Source of the DNA: Bacillus fonticola
GTDB taxonomy: Bacteria > Bacillota > Bacilli > Bacillales > JC228
DNA length: 64,000 bases
Assembly: GCF_012955605.1 (NCBI RefSeq)
Contig: NZ_CP052135.1
Span: forward strand, 899,501-963,500
Direction: 5' to 3'
The notes under the pieces are model-generated. The model was not told the origin of the DNA, searched no databases, and was given only the letters and a program-made list of their open reading frames with translations. Position numbers and translations under genes: made by a program. Shown piece by piece: positions 18,277-26,790 of the stretch (positions are counted from its first letter, which is position 1; each line of letters opens with the position of its first letter).

Positions 18277-19509
18277 ATGAATTTAGCTGTTAAAATTTTA
18301 ATAGGTCTCGTCTTAGGTGCCATCGCAGGATTAGTCTTGAACCTTACCGCACTGGATTTTTTCACCGGTATAGCGGATCCGTACATCTTTGAACCACTCG
18401 GAACCATCTTCCTCAACCTGATTAACTTACTAGTGGTCCCGATCGTCCTGTTTTCCATTATTTTAGGCGTAGCCGGTCTTGGCGATACGAAAAAAATGGG
18501 ACGTATTGCGACTAAAACCATCGTGTTCTTCTTATCAACAACGGCTATAGCGATTATTATCTCCATTATCCTTGCTGTTGTGATTCAACCTGGTTCTCTG
18601 ACAGAGTATGACACAACTGGTGCGACCTTTGAGGCGAAGGAAGCCCCACCTGTTTGGGAAACGTTAATAAACATTATTCCAAAAAATCCCTTTGAAGCGA
18701 TGGCGACAGGTAACATTCTTCAAATCATTGCATTTGCAATCTTAATTGGTTTTGGGCTTGTGAAACTAGGGGATAAAACGGCCGGACTTTTGAAATTGGT
18801 GGAACAAGGAAACGATCTCGTCATGTACCTTGTGATGCTCGTGATGAAATTTGCACCTTATGGGACGTTTGGATTGATTGCATCGGCAATTGGTTCCCAA
18901 GGGATGGATGCTATTAGAGCTATGGGCATGTATATGATCGTTGTTGTGGCTGCGTTAATACTTCAACTAGTCATCGTCTATTCTGGTGCTATTTATTTCC
19001 TAGCAAAACAAAATCCGTGGAAGTTCATTAAAGGATTTGCGCCAGCAATGGGTATCGCTTTCAGTACTTCAAGTAGTAATGCTACGCTGCCGGTAAGTAT
19101 GGATGTGGCACAGAAGCGGTTAGGCGTATCAAAGTCTGTGTCTAGCTTCGTTCAGCCTCTCGGTGCGACGATTAACATGGACGGTACGGCGATTATGCAA
19201 GGGGTAGCAACTGTCTTCATCGCGCAGGCCTTCAATGTTGACTTGTCGTTTGGGGAGTATGCGATTGTTGTTTTGACAGCTGTCTTAGCCAGCATTGGAA
19301 CAGCAGGAGTACCCGGGGTGGGGCTCATTCTGCTAGCTACTGTATTGCAAAGTGTCAATCTTCCTGTAGAAGGTATTGCGCTTATTCTCGGTGTAGACCG
19401 TTTGCTTGATATGTCACGTACCGCCTTAAATATTACTGGTGACGCTACATGTGCAGTGATTGTTCAGGAATCAGAAGATCGAAGAAAAGAAAAATTGAAA
19501 AACGCATGA
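18277..19509 (+). CDS. Dicarboxylate/amino acid:cation symporter (DAACS family)
   Basis: A 410-aa polytopic transporter of the GltP/GltT/DctA family. It drives uptake of glutamate, aspartate or C4-dicarboxylates with Na+ or H+. Diagnostic motifs are the serine-rich hairpin STSSSNATLPVSM, the NMDGT motif (ATINMDGTAIMQG) and the C-terminal hairpin GVPGVGLILLATVL followed by DRLLDMSRTALNITGD. ATG 18277 has AAAGGGAGGAGAAGG upstream. The stop codon is followed almost at once by array B with no canonical terminator. Substrate and coupling ion cannot be read reliably. Confidence 0.93.
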   Translation: MNLAVKILIGLVLGAIAGLVLNLTALDFFTGIADPYIFEPLGTIFLNLINLLVVPIVLFSIILGVAGLGDTKKMGRIATKTIVFFLSTTAIAIIISIILAVVIQPGSLTEYDTTGATFEAKEAPPVWETLINIIPKNPFEAMATGNILQIIAFAILIGFGLVKLGDKTAGLLKLVEQGNDLVMYLVMLVMKFAPYGTFGLIASAIGSQGMDAIRAMGMYMIVVVAALILQLVIVYSGAIYFLAKQNPWKFIKGFAPAMGIAFSTSSSNATLPVSMDVAQKRLGVSKSVSSFVQPLGATINMDGTAIMQGVATVFIAQAFNVDLSFGEYAIVVLTAVLASIGTAGVPGVGLILLATVLQSVNLPVEGIALILGVDRLLDMSRTALNITGDATCAVIVQESEDRRKEKLKNA

Positions 19510-19532
19510 TTTTTTGAAAGAAGAGCTGCCCA

Positions 19533-19905
19533 AAGAGCGTTAATCCGGGGATAAGAGCGTTAATCCGGGGATAAGAGCGTTAATCCCGGGATAAGAGCGT
19601 TAATCCGGGGATAAGAGCGTTAATCCCGGGATAAGAGCGTTAATCCCCGGATAAGAGCGTTAATCCGGGAATAAGAGCGTTAATCCGGGGATAAGAGCGT
19701 TAATCCGGGGATAAGAGCGTTAATCCGGGGATAAGAGCGTTAATCCGGGGATAAGAGCGTTAATCCCGGGATAAGAGCGTTAATCCGGGGATAAGAGCGT
19801 TAATCCGGGGATAAGAGCGTTAATCCGGGGATAAGAGCGTTAATCCGGGGATAAGAGCGTTAATCCGGGGATAAGAGCGTTAATCCCGATATAAGAGCGT
19901 TAAGA
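19533..19905. repeat. 20-bp tandem array B (18 units)
   Basis: Eighteen 20-bp units in unbroken register from 19541 to 19900 plus partial edges. The consensus unit is TAATCCGGGGATAAGAGCGT. ATAAGAGCGTTAATCC is nearly invariant; the only variation is in the GGGG block (CCGGGG, CCCGGG, CCCCGG, CCGGGA, CCCGAT). It shares TAAGAGCGTTAATCC with array A but is far more homogeneous. It sits right behind the symporter stop codon. Confidence 0.95.
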
Positions 19906-20047
19906 CCGTGCCCTGTGCCAAGAGGTTGTGTTGTGACAAATGGCTCGAAAATGGATTTTTGCATGGCGGTAAGGATTTGGATCATGCTATTTTCAAAGGT
20001 TTACAGACGGTTGATTATGTTGTAAGGTAATTTATAAATAAACAGTA

Positions 20048-20139
20048 TCCACAAGGGGAGCCTTTTGGCTGAGAGTGAGCGAATACGTTCAGACCCTTTG
20101 AACCTGTTAGGTAACGCCTAGCGTAGGGATCGTGGTTGG
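20048..20139 (+). promoter_or_regulatory. TPP (THI-box) riboswitch
   Basis: Conserved thi-box elements appear in order: ACAAGGGGAGCC, GGCTGAGAGTG, CAGACCCTTTGAACCTG, then GGTAACGCC and GCGTAGGGA. It is on the plus strand upstream of thiT and is followed by a terminator, so thiamine pyrophosphate should switch transcription off. Confidence 0.95.
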
Positions 20140-20146
20140 GGAAAAG

Positions 20147-20175
20147 ACAATGCGCCAACCAGCATTGTTTTTTGT
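20147..20175 (+). terminator. thiT: Expression-platform terminator of the TPP riboswitch
   Basis: Stem ACAATGC / GCATTGT, loop GCCAACCA, followed by TTTTTTG. An alternative pairing of GGTTGG with CCAACC could act as antiterminator. It is placed 8 nt after the aptamer. Confidence 0.85.
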
Positions 20176-20262
20176 ATGTCCTCAAACATACGGAAATGCG
20201 GTGTTTTTCTGTATTTCTAAAACACTCCCTCCCAAGTGGATCACAAAAAGGGGAGTTTTTTT

Positions 20263-20847
20263 ATGCAATCAAAAACTTTATTTCTCGTTGAGGTGGCGAT
20301 TTTTGCTACCATTGCCTTTCTTCTCGACAAAGTCGCAAGTTTTTATAGCGTAGGGTGGGCGTATGGAGGTTCAATCTCGCTAAGCATGGTGCCAGTTGCA
20401 TTGATTGGATTGCGCTGGGGATTAAAAGGGAGTTTTGCGGCTGGGATTTTACTCGGTCTTTTGCAAATGATAACAGGGGCTTCCTTTATTCACTATATTC
20501 AAATTGTTGTAGAGTATCCGGTGGCTTTTGGAGTACTAGGTTTATCCGCATTATTTGCACCTAAAGTCCGGAGATTGCTACAAGAGGGGAAAAACTCTTG
20601 GATAGGATATGTGATTTTGGCCGCATTTTTGGCAAACACAGCACGGTTTTTAATTCACTTTTATGCAGGGATTATTTACTGGGGAGAATACGCACCAGAA
20701 GGGACTCCGGTTGTAGAATATTCATTAATTTATAATTTAGGCTATATGGTACCGACTTTTATGATTAGCACGATTGCAGTCATTCTCATTGTTAAAGCGA
20801 TGCCAAAATTTATCGTACCGATGGATCGAAAAACGAAAGTAGCCTAA
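20263..20847 (+). CDS. thiT: Energy-coupling factor thiamine transporter ThiT
   Basis: A 194-aa S-component with six hydrophobic segments, for use with a shared ECF module encoded elsewhere. The thiamine-binding C-terminal region includes NTARFLIHFYAGIIYWGEYAPEG, and the N-terminal GGSISLSMVPVALIGLRWG motif is typical of ThiT/YuaJ. ATG 20263 is chosen because AAAAAGGGGAG lies in front of it; the longer frame from 20236 has none. It is controlled by the TPP riboswitch. Confidence 0.95.
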   Translation: MQSKTLFLVEVAIFATIAFLLDKVASFYSVGWAYGGSISLSMVPVALIGLRWGLKGSFAAGILLGLLQMITGASFIHYIQIVVEYPVAFGVLGLSALFAPKVRRLLQEGKNSWIGYVILAAFLANTARFLIHFYAGIIYWGEYAPEGTPVVEYSLIYNLGYMVPTFMISTIAVILIVKAMPKFIVPMDRKTKVA

Positions 20848-20857
20848 CGTTAAAGAA

Positions 20858-20900
20858 GCCAGTGCCGGGACAAATGTTAATCGGTTCTGGTTTTTTTATT
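20858..20900 (+). terminator. Terminator after thiT
   Basis: Imperfect hairpin CCAGTGCCG / CGGTTCTGG followed by TTTTTTT. Confidence 0.7.
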
Positions 20901-21156
20901 CCTTTTTATCATCTTCTAAAAAATATCCGAAAGAAAAATTCCATACAGTCCTACCACTCCAACTCTAATCCATTTCTTTTATATTACAACTCCTCCCACA
21001 AAGAAAATCACAGTGTTTCGACGGCAAGATCATTCCCTAATAAAGTCAATTACAAAAATTTCATAAAATGTTCAAAAAATTATTGACCCTGTTAGTGGTT
21101 GGTGGTAATGTTATTTACGAATTGCAATACACAAAACTTGGAAAGGAGGGTGTGAC
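20901..21156. other. AT-rich region upstream of the bmr leader
   Basis: A 256-bp AT-rich spacer without a credible gene. The promoter of the bmr leader transcript should lie in its right part; TTGACC (about 21083) and TAATGTTAT downstream are candidates, but I do not assign them firmly. Confidence 0.4.
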
Positions 21157-21264
21157 ATGCTAAAAATGACAGGAATTGAGTATGTAGGTGTAGGTAGCTT
21201 AGGTTCTTTGACAATTTTACTATGCGCAACTCTCCGGACCGTTCCGAGTAAGGTTCGTTGCTAG
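21157..21264 (+). CDS. Leader peptide of the bmrCD operon (BmrB-like)
   Basis: A 35-aa ORF, MLKMTGIEYVGVGSLGSLTI and so on, with a very strong ribosome binding site (GGAAAGGAGGGTG). It ends just ahead of an intrinsic terminator and is followed by a multidrug ABC exporter. In B. subtilis the bmrB leader ORF lets ribosome-targeting antibiotics stall translation and so release terminator-based attenuation of bmrCD. Position and architecture here match. Sequence similarity to B. subtilis BmrB was not tested. Confidence 0.7.
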   Translation: MLKMTGIEYVGVGSLGSLTILLCATLRTVPSKVRC

Positions 21265-21292
21265 ACGACTAGTCTACAACAATCTTCTTAGA

Positions 21293-21337
21293 GGCAATGG
21301 GCTGCGCGTACGTCCGCGTTGTCGATTGCTTTTTTAT
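21293..21337 (+). terminator. Attenuator terminator 1 in the bmr leader
   Basis: Stem GGCAAT...ATTGC extended by GGCTGCGCG / CGCGTTGTC, followed by TTTTTTAT. It begins 29 nt after the leader stop codon, so a ribosome stalled on the leader could affect folding. Confidence 0.75.
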
Positions 21338-21426
21338 ATGGTGCCTGTATGGGACGTTTTTGATAAGGGTCGTTTTTCCTTTAAGCGGTCCCTCGTCTAC
21401 AAATGTCTGTACAGTGCTCGTATGAG

Positions 21427-21460
21427 AGACATATCGCCTCTAGCGGCTATATGTCTTTTT
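21427..21460 (+). terminator. Attenuator terminator 2 in the bmr leader
   Basis: Stem AGACATA / TATGTCT with an inner CGC/GCG pairing, followed by TTTTT. It is a second intrinsic terminator before bmrC. Confidence 0.75.
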
Positions 21461-21497
21461 GTGTTTGCAAAACTTATTCAAAAGGGGAGAAACCAAA

Positions 21498-21554
21498 ATG
21501 AGAATTGTCATGAAAAATCAACTCACACTACAAAAGGAGACAGAAGGCGGTTAG
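21498..21554 (+). CDS. Possible second leader mini-ORF
   Basis: An 18-aa ORF (MRIVMKNQLTLQKETEGG) with a good ribosome binding site, AAAGGGGAG, 8 nt upstream. It lies after terminator 2 and before bmrC. It may be a second upstream ORF or a chance feature; length and position are the only support. Confidence 0.3.
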   Translation: MRIVMKNQLTLQKETEGG

Positions 21555-21640
21555 TTATTTTGCATCTAGGAATTTGAACAGAGAAAAGTTTCAGGTGTGG
21601 TAAATACGCCTGATGCTATGGAAAGAGAGAGGATCAGCTC

Positions 21641-23407
21641 ATGTTTCGCGTATTTTCACAACTAGGTTGGTTTTTTAAAGAAGAAAGAAAGCGCTATACG
21701 ATTGCGATTTCCTTGCTCATTTTGGTCGGGATCTTCGATATTGTACCCCCACGACTCGTCGGGTTGGCGATTGATGATATGTATTTAGGTACGATGACAA
21801 GTGATCGACTTGTGATGTACATCGCTATCTTGATGGGTGTCACCGTCACATCTTATACCTTAACTTATCACTGGATGTATAAGTTGTTCGGTGGAGGATA
21901 TCTTGTAGAGCGTAAATTGCGTTCGCGTTTAATGGCTCACCTTTTACGCATGTCACCTCCGTTTTATGAAAAAAATCGAACGGGGGACTTAATGGCTCGT
22001 GCGACAAATGATGTAAAAGCTGTTTCGATAACAGCAGGTTTTGGTGTATTAACCTTGATTGACGCGAGTGCGTTTATGTTAACGGTCGTTGTGACGATGG
22101 TCATTTTGATTGATTGGAAATTAACACTGGCTGCTATGCTACCACTTCCGATTATGGCGTATATTATCAAACTACTAGGTTCTAAAATTCATACACGTTT
22201 TATGGAAGCGCAAAGCTCGTTTGGACAATTGAATGACCGTGTGCTGGAATCAGTAGCAGGTGTGCGTGTCTTGCGAGCGTACGTACAAGAGCGTGCTGAT
22301 GAAACGAGATTTCAAGAAATGACAGAAGATGTGTACGGAAAGAACATGAACGTGGCGCGTATCGACGCTTTGTTTGATCCAGTCATTAAAATCCTTGTGG
22401 GCATGAGCTATTTAATTGGTCTTGGCTACGGGTCTTATCTCGTCTTTCAACAAGACATCACACTAGGCGATTTAGTTACCTTTAACGTCTATCTTGGGAT
22501 GATGATCTGGCCGATGTTCGCGATCGGGGAACTGATTAACATTATGCAACGGGGGAACGCGTCTTTAGATCGTCTAAATGAGACGTTCAACTATAACCCG
22601 GATGTTGTGGACAAAAAGGATGCAGAGTCTGCAAAAAAACCGGATCCTAATGAATTCAAGGCGTATTCATTTACCTATCCATCAAACGATCAACCAGGCC
22701 TTCATAACCTTGACTTTTCACTCCAAAAAGGGCAAACGTTAGGGGTCGTAGGGAAAACGGGAAGTGGAAAAACGACCCTCGTGAAACAGTGGTTGCGATA
22801 CTATCCAGTCGGAGGGGGATCGTGGACCATTGGGGGGAAAGATGTAGCGGATCAACCTGTCGACACTGTTCGTGCGTGGACGGGGTACGTACCGCAAGAT
22901 CATATTCTGTTCTCGAAATCGGTTCGGGAAAACATCGCATACGGAAAAGACGAAGTAAGTGATGAGGAGCTCGATAAAGCGATTCAGTTAGCCGCCTTGG
23001 ACCAAGACTTACCATTTTTACAAGACGGATTAGAGACGCTTGTCGGTGAAAAGGGTGTTGCTTTATCCGGCGGTCAAAAGCAGCGAATCTCGATTGCAAG
23101 GGCTTTCGTTTTAGATCCTGACATGCTGATTTTAGATGATTCACTGTCAGCAGTTGATGCAAAAACAGAAGCGCGCATCATTGAAAACATTCGTTCTGAA
23201 CGTAAAGGAAAAACAACCATTATTACAGCGCATCGTCTCAGTGCTGTACAACATGCAGATGTCATTCTCGTGTTAGACGACGGACATATTGTGGAGAAAG
23301 GAACGCACGATGAATTGATGGCACGAGGTGGTTGGTACGCAACGCAGTACGTTCATCAACAAGCGACATCTAGCTATTTACAGGAGGTGGAAAAGGATGA
23401 AGAATAA
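21641..23407 (+). CDS. bmrC: Heterodimeric multidrug ABC exporter subunit BmrC (YheI)
   Basis: A 588-aa half-transporter: six membrane helices (about residues 15-310), then a nucleotide-binding domain with Walker A GKTGSGKTT, signature LSGGQKQR and Walker B LILDDSLSAVD. The residue after the Walker B Asp is D500 instead of the catalytic Glu, so this subunit carries the degenerate ATP site, as known for BmrC. It pairs with BmrD to export drugs. The bmrD ATG overlaps its last codons by 11 nt. Expression is controlled by the leader attenuator upstream. Confidence 0.94.
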   Translation: MFRVFSQLGWFFKEERKRYTIAISLLILVGIFDIVPPRLVGLAIDDMYLGTMTSDRLVMYIAILMGVTVTSYTLTYHWMYKLFGGGYLVERKLRSRLMAHLLRMSPPFYEKNRTGDLMARATNDVKAVSITAGFGVLTLIDASAFMLTVVVTMVILIDWKLTLAAMLPLPIMAYIIKLLGSKIHTRFMEAQSSFGQLNDRVLESVAGVRVLRAYVQERADETRFQEMTEDVYGKNMNVARIDALFDPVIKILVGMSYLIGLGYGSYLVFQQDITLGDLVTFNVYLGMMIWPMFAIGELINIMQRGNASLDRLNETFNYNPDVVDKKDAESAKKPDPNEFKAYSFTYPSNDQPGLHNLDFSLQKGQTLGVVGKTGSGKTTLVKQWLRYYPVGGGSWTIGGKDVADQPVDTVRAWTGYVPQDHILFSKSVRENIAYGKDEVSDEELDKAIQLAALDQDLPFLQDGLETLVGEKGVALSGGQKQRISIARAFVLDPDMLILDDSLSAVDAKTEARIIENIRSERKGKTTIITAHRLSAVQHADVILVLDDGHIVEKGTHDELMARGGWYATQYVHQQATSSYLQEVEKDEE

Positions 23408-25454
23408 ATCCACCGGTACAACAGGAAAAAGATTCGTTCAATACGCGCTTTACTATAAAAAGATGATTATCCTCGCCCTCTTCATGCTGGCGATTTCTGT
23501 AGCGGCTGAGCTAGCGGGGCCGTTTATCGCCAAGACAATTATTGATGATCACATCGTCGGTATTGAGACGCCTTGGGTCGAGGTAGCTGAGGAAGATGAC
23601 GACACAGTCCCATACAATGGCGAGCTATACAAACGAGAAGAATATGTAGGTGAGGGAGACTCGTTGACTGGTGATACAGTCCGCGTTTTGCAAGTCGGAA
23701 TGGGTTTTTACTTTTTAAATGAAAATCCACCGTTTATTGACGGAACGCGTGAAGTAAACGGAAATATGATGACCATTACTCAAGGTGAGGACACGTACAC
23801 GACGAACGTGACGCAACTTTCCACTCAAGAAGTGGTGGCCTTTTTCGCACCAGAAATGAAGAGAATTGTTGGCTGGATGGTTATCTACTTTGGTTTACTC
23901 ATATTTGCGTCCTTCTTCCAATATGGACAGCGTTTTTATTTGCAAAAGGCAGCCAATCGTATTATTTACAAAATGCGCAACGATGTGTTCCAACACTTGT
24001 CACGTTTGCCAGTTCGTTACTTTGATAACTTGCCTGCAGGGAAAGTGGTTTCACGGGTCACGAATGATACGGAAGCCATTCGTGAGTTATATGTGCAAGT
24101 GTTAGCGAATTTCTTTTCGAGTATCGTCACGATGATCGGGATTTTTATCGCTTTGTTCTTATTAGAGCCAACTCTAGCCGCAATGTGTCTCGTGTTGATT
24201 CCGATTTTATTGATTTGGATCAAAGTGTATCGGTCTTTTGCGTCAAAATACAACCATGTCATTCGCTCCAAAGTGAGTGAAATTAATGCGATGGTAAACG
24301 AATCCATTCAAGGCATGCCGATCATTCAAGCGTTCCGACGTGAAAATTCGACGAAAGTAGAGTTTGAGGAAATGAATGAGGAGCACTTCAAGTTTCAAAA
24401 CAAAATGTTAAGCTTGAACGCACTCACATCACATAACTTAACCTGGGTGCTACGCAATCTCGTTTTTGTTGGACTGATTTGGTACTTCGGTGGTGCCACG
24501 CTTGGTGTCGGTACGGTTGTAACAGTAGGTGTACTATACGCCTTCGTTGACTATATTAACCGATTATTTGAACCGATTAACGGGATCGTCAACCAACTCG
24601 CAAATTTAGAGCTTGCCCTCGTCGCAGGAGAGCGGGTATTCGAACTGATGGAAGTGGACGGAACGGAAGTACACGATGAAAAGACGAAGCGGATTGAAGG
24701 AAACGTGGCGTTTGAAAACGTGACGTTCGGTTACAAGGCAGAAGAACCCGTGCTTCATAACATCTCGTTTGCGGCGAACAAAGGAGAAACGGTCGCTTTG
24801 ATCGGTCATACAGGGTCTGGAAAAAGCTCGATTCTAAATTTGCTGTTCCGCTTTTACGATCCGCAGGTTGGATGTATTACGATTGACGGCGAGAACTTAG
24901 CAAATATTCCGCGTCAGACTGCACGAGAGCATATGGGGATCGTCTTACAAGATCCGTATTTGTTTACCGGAACAATTCTTTCTAACATTACGCTGAATGA
25001 CCCACGTATTTCCCGGGAACGGGCTGAAGAGGCGCTTAGAGCTGTAGGTGGGGATCAAGTGTTACAGCACGCTGAGAAGGGATTAGATGAACCTGTTGTG
25101 GAGAAGGGAAGTACCTTATCTGCTGGACAGCGCCAGCTCATCAGCTTTGCGCGTGCACTTGCTTTTGATCCAGCGATTCTGATCTTGGATGAAGCAACAT
25201 CGAACATCGATACAGAAACAGAAAGCATTATTCAACACGCCATGGACGTGTTAAAAGAGGGGCGAACGACATTTGTCATTGCCCATAGACTTTCAACAAT
25301 TCGTGAAGCTGACCAAATTCTTGTACTCGATCGTGGTCAAATTGTAGAACGAGGCTCACATGAAAACCTAATGCAAGCGAAAGGGAAGTATTTTGCGATG
25401 TATCAATTGCAAAAGGGCGAAGCAACGAAACGGGTGGAAGCAAAAACGTCGTAA
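23397..25454 (+). CDS. bmrD: Heterodimeric multidrug ABC exporter subunit BmrD (YheH)
   Basis: A 685-aa half-transporter. Between the first two membrane helices is an inserted acidic extracytoplasmic region (about residues 45-150), which is a known feature of BmrD. The nucleotide-binding domain has Walker A GHTGSGKSS, signature LSAGQRQL and Walker B LILDEATSNID with the catalytic E599, so it is the active ATP site. ATG 23397 is chosen because CAGGAGGTGG precedes it; the longer frame from 23328 only overlaps bmrC. A strong terminator follows. Confidence 0.94.
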   Translation: MKNKSTGTTGKRFVQYALYYKKMIILALFMLAISVAAELAGPFIAKTIIDDHIVGIETPWVEVAEEDDDTVPYNGELYKREEYVGEGDSLTGDTVRVLQVGMGFYFLNENPPFIDGTREVNGNMMTITQGEDTYTTNVTQLSTQEVVAFFAPEMKRIVGWMVIYFGLLIFASFFQYGQRFYLQKAANRIIYKMRNDVFQHLSRLPVRYFDNLPAGKVVSRVTNDTEAIRELYVQVLANFFSSIVTMIGIFIALFLLEPTLAAMCLVLIPILLIWIKVYRSFASKYNHVIRSKVSEINAMVNESIQGMPIIQAFRRENSTKVEFEEMNEEHFKFQNKMLSLNALTSHNLTWVLRNLVFVGLIWYFGGATLGVGTVVTVGVLYAFVDYINRLFEPINGIVNQLANLELALVAGERVFELMEVDGTEVHDEKTKRIEGNVAFENVTFGYKAEEPVLHNISFAANKGETVALIGHTGSGKSSILNLLFRFYDPQVGCITIDGENLANIPRQTAREHMGIVLQDPYLFTGTILSNITLNDPRISRERAEEALRAVGGDQVLQHAEKGLDEPVVEKGSTLSAGQRQLISFARALAFDPAILILDEATSNIDTETESIIQHAMDVLKEGRTTFVIAHRLSTIREADQILVLDRGQIVERGSHENLMQAKGKYFAMYQLQKGEATKRVEAKTS

Positions 25455-25469
25455 AGAATACAATAAAAG

Positions 25470-25511
25470 CCGAGTGTGAAAGCGAATAAATTTCTACACT
25501 CGGTTTTTTAT
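25470..25511 (+). terminator. Terminator of the bmr operon
   Basis: Stem CCGAGTGT / ACACTCGG, extended by GAAA/TTTC, followed by TTTTTTATTTT. Confidence 0.9.
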
Positions 25512-25674
25512 TTTACTAAGAGAGTAGTTAAAAAGCGGGACTTGATGGAAAAAGGTTTGTGTTTGATGGACAAAACTGTCACCCTTCTTTGAAACGGCTT
25601 GATCCGTTTGAACTGCGGAGTAGCGTTGATTAAACTTGATCAATGCTACTCGAGTTTCATGGTGTTAATCCATT

Positions 25675-25935
25675 CTAGTCTTCATCAAAGAAGACATCCA
25701 TCGGTGCGACGACAATCTCACCGTGAGCATAACAAGTTTTGTGAATTGAGTGCATGAGTTGGGTAACTAATTTCTGGTGATTAAACGTTGGTGAGGGTTT
25801 TAGATCGTATCGGCTACCATTGATGATTTCGTATCGATCCACTACAAACGGATTCTGTTCTGTGTGGTCACTTTCATTGTAAGTTTGTCCTTGTTCTTTT
25901 ACTGTTAGTTTGCGGGCATTTTTCGGGGGTTTCAT
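25675..25935 (-). pseudogene. Truncated Uma2-like nuclease gene
   Basis: An 86-aa ORF closely similar to the first 90 residues of the next upstream gene (YEIINGSRYDLKPSPTFNHQ versus YEVIEGVRYDLKPAPTVHHQ). It stops after VAPMDVFFDED, before the PD-(D/E)XK catalytic core. It has its own ribosome binding site (GGAGGTTTT before ATG 25935). It looks like a duplicated and truncated paralogue, probably nonfunctional as a nuclease, though a regulatory partner role cannot be excluded. Confidence 0.75.
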
Positions 25936-25969
25936 ATAAGTAAAACCTCCATTCATTTACTAGTGGGAG

Positions 25970-26572
25970 CTACTCATCATCCTCAAATTTAATTAGCGCC
26001 CCAAACAACTTTTCAAAATCAACGGATATGCACGGGAATTGTTCAGCTGTCAGAGTATCAAGATGACCGTACGTTTGGTTAAGTTGAAGTTCGCCATCTA
26101 TCAAAACCAACTGGTCAACTGTCTGCAAATGGGGGTCCACGAGCCAATATTCTTTCACGCCAAACAGCCCATACGCCTCTTTTTTCTTCTGCTTGTCTTT
26201 CCATCCAGTACTAGGTGATAGGATTTCCACAATCAAATCAGGTGCGCCTTCAATGCGTTTTTTCTTAATGATCGAACGATTTTCATTTGTAATAAAAATA
26301 ACGTCTGGTTGGAACTGATAATCCTCATTCAGATAGACGTCGATTGGGGATACAAAAATTTCACCGTTCATCGCACAAGTGTCACTTAAAGAGCCCCAAA
26401 TCGACGTAACGAGTTGTTGGTGATGAACAGTTGGGGCTGGTTTTAAATCGTATCGGACGCCTTCAATGACTTCGTAACGTTCTTCGATAAGTGGATAGGC
26501 CGCGTAAGGATCAGTATATGATTCCTGTTGTTCACGTACACGAGTCTGCCTTTTATTAGTCGTCAATGACAA
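25970..26572 (-). CDS. Uma2 family (DUF820) restriction-endonuclease-fold protein
   Basis: A 200-aa protein with the PD-(D/E)XK-type core of the Uma2 family: FQPDVIFITNENRSII, then GAPDLIVEILSPSTGWKDKQKKKEAYGLFGVKEYWLVDP. The predicted catalytic residues are the Asp/Glu of PDLIVEIL and the following Lys. The biological role of Uma2 proteins is poorly known; they are often amplified and linked to mobile elements. ATG 26572 follows AAGGAG. A truncated paralogue lies 35 nt downstream. Confidence 0.88.
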   Translation of the reverse strand: MSLTTNKRQTRVREQQESYTDPYAAYPLIEERYEVIEGVRYDLKPAPTVHHQQLVTSIWGSLSDTCAMNGEIFVSPIDVYLNEDYQFQPDVIFITNENRSIIKKKRIEGAPDLIVEILSPSTGWKDKQKKKEAYGLFGVKEYWLVDPHLQTVDQLVLIDGELQLNQTYGHLDTLTAEQFPCISVDFEKLFGALIKFEDDE

Positions 26573-26790
26573 TGCTCCTTCCAGATGACTATTTGAAAAT
26601 TATTATAACATTTATCTAGGCGAGAGCATCTGCTAGAAGACATTTTGCTGTTCGATTAAGTGTGGGTACTTCAGATGACCATCATATATTCTATCTTACT
26701 TAATTTTATACGGAAATCCCCTCCTTGGATACATATCCCTGCACAAAGTGGGGTATATAATCGAGAGAAGGTTTGAAAGGGGTTGTTCAG

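Noticed and set aside
3709..19905. CRISPR arrays at A and B
   Set aside because: Units are contiguous 20-mers with no unique spacers, and no cas gene is present in the window.
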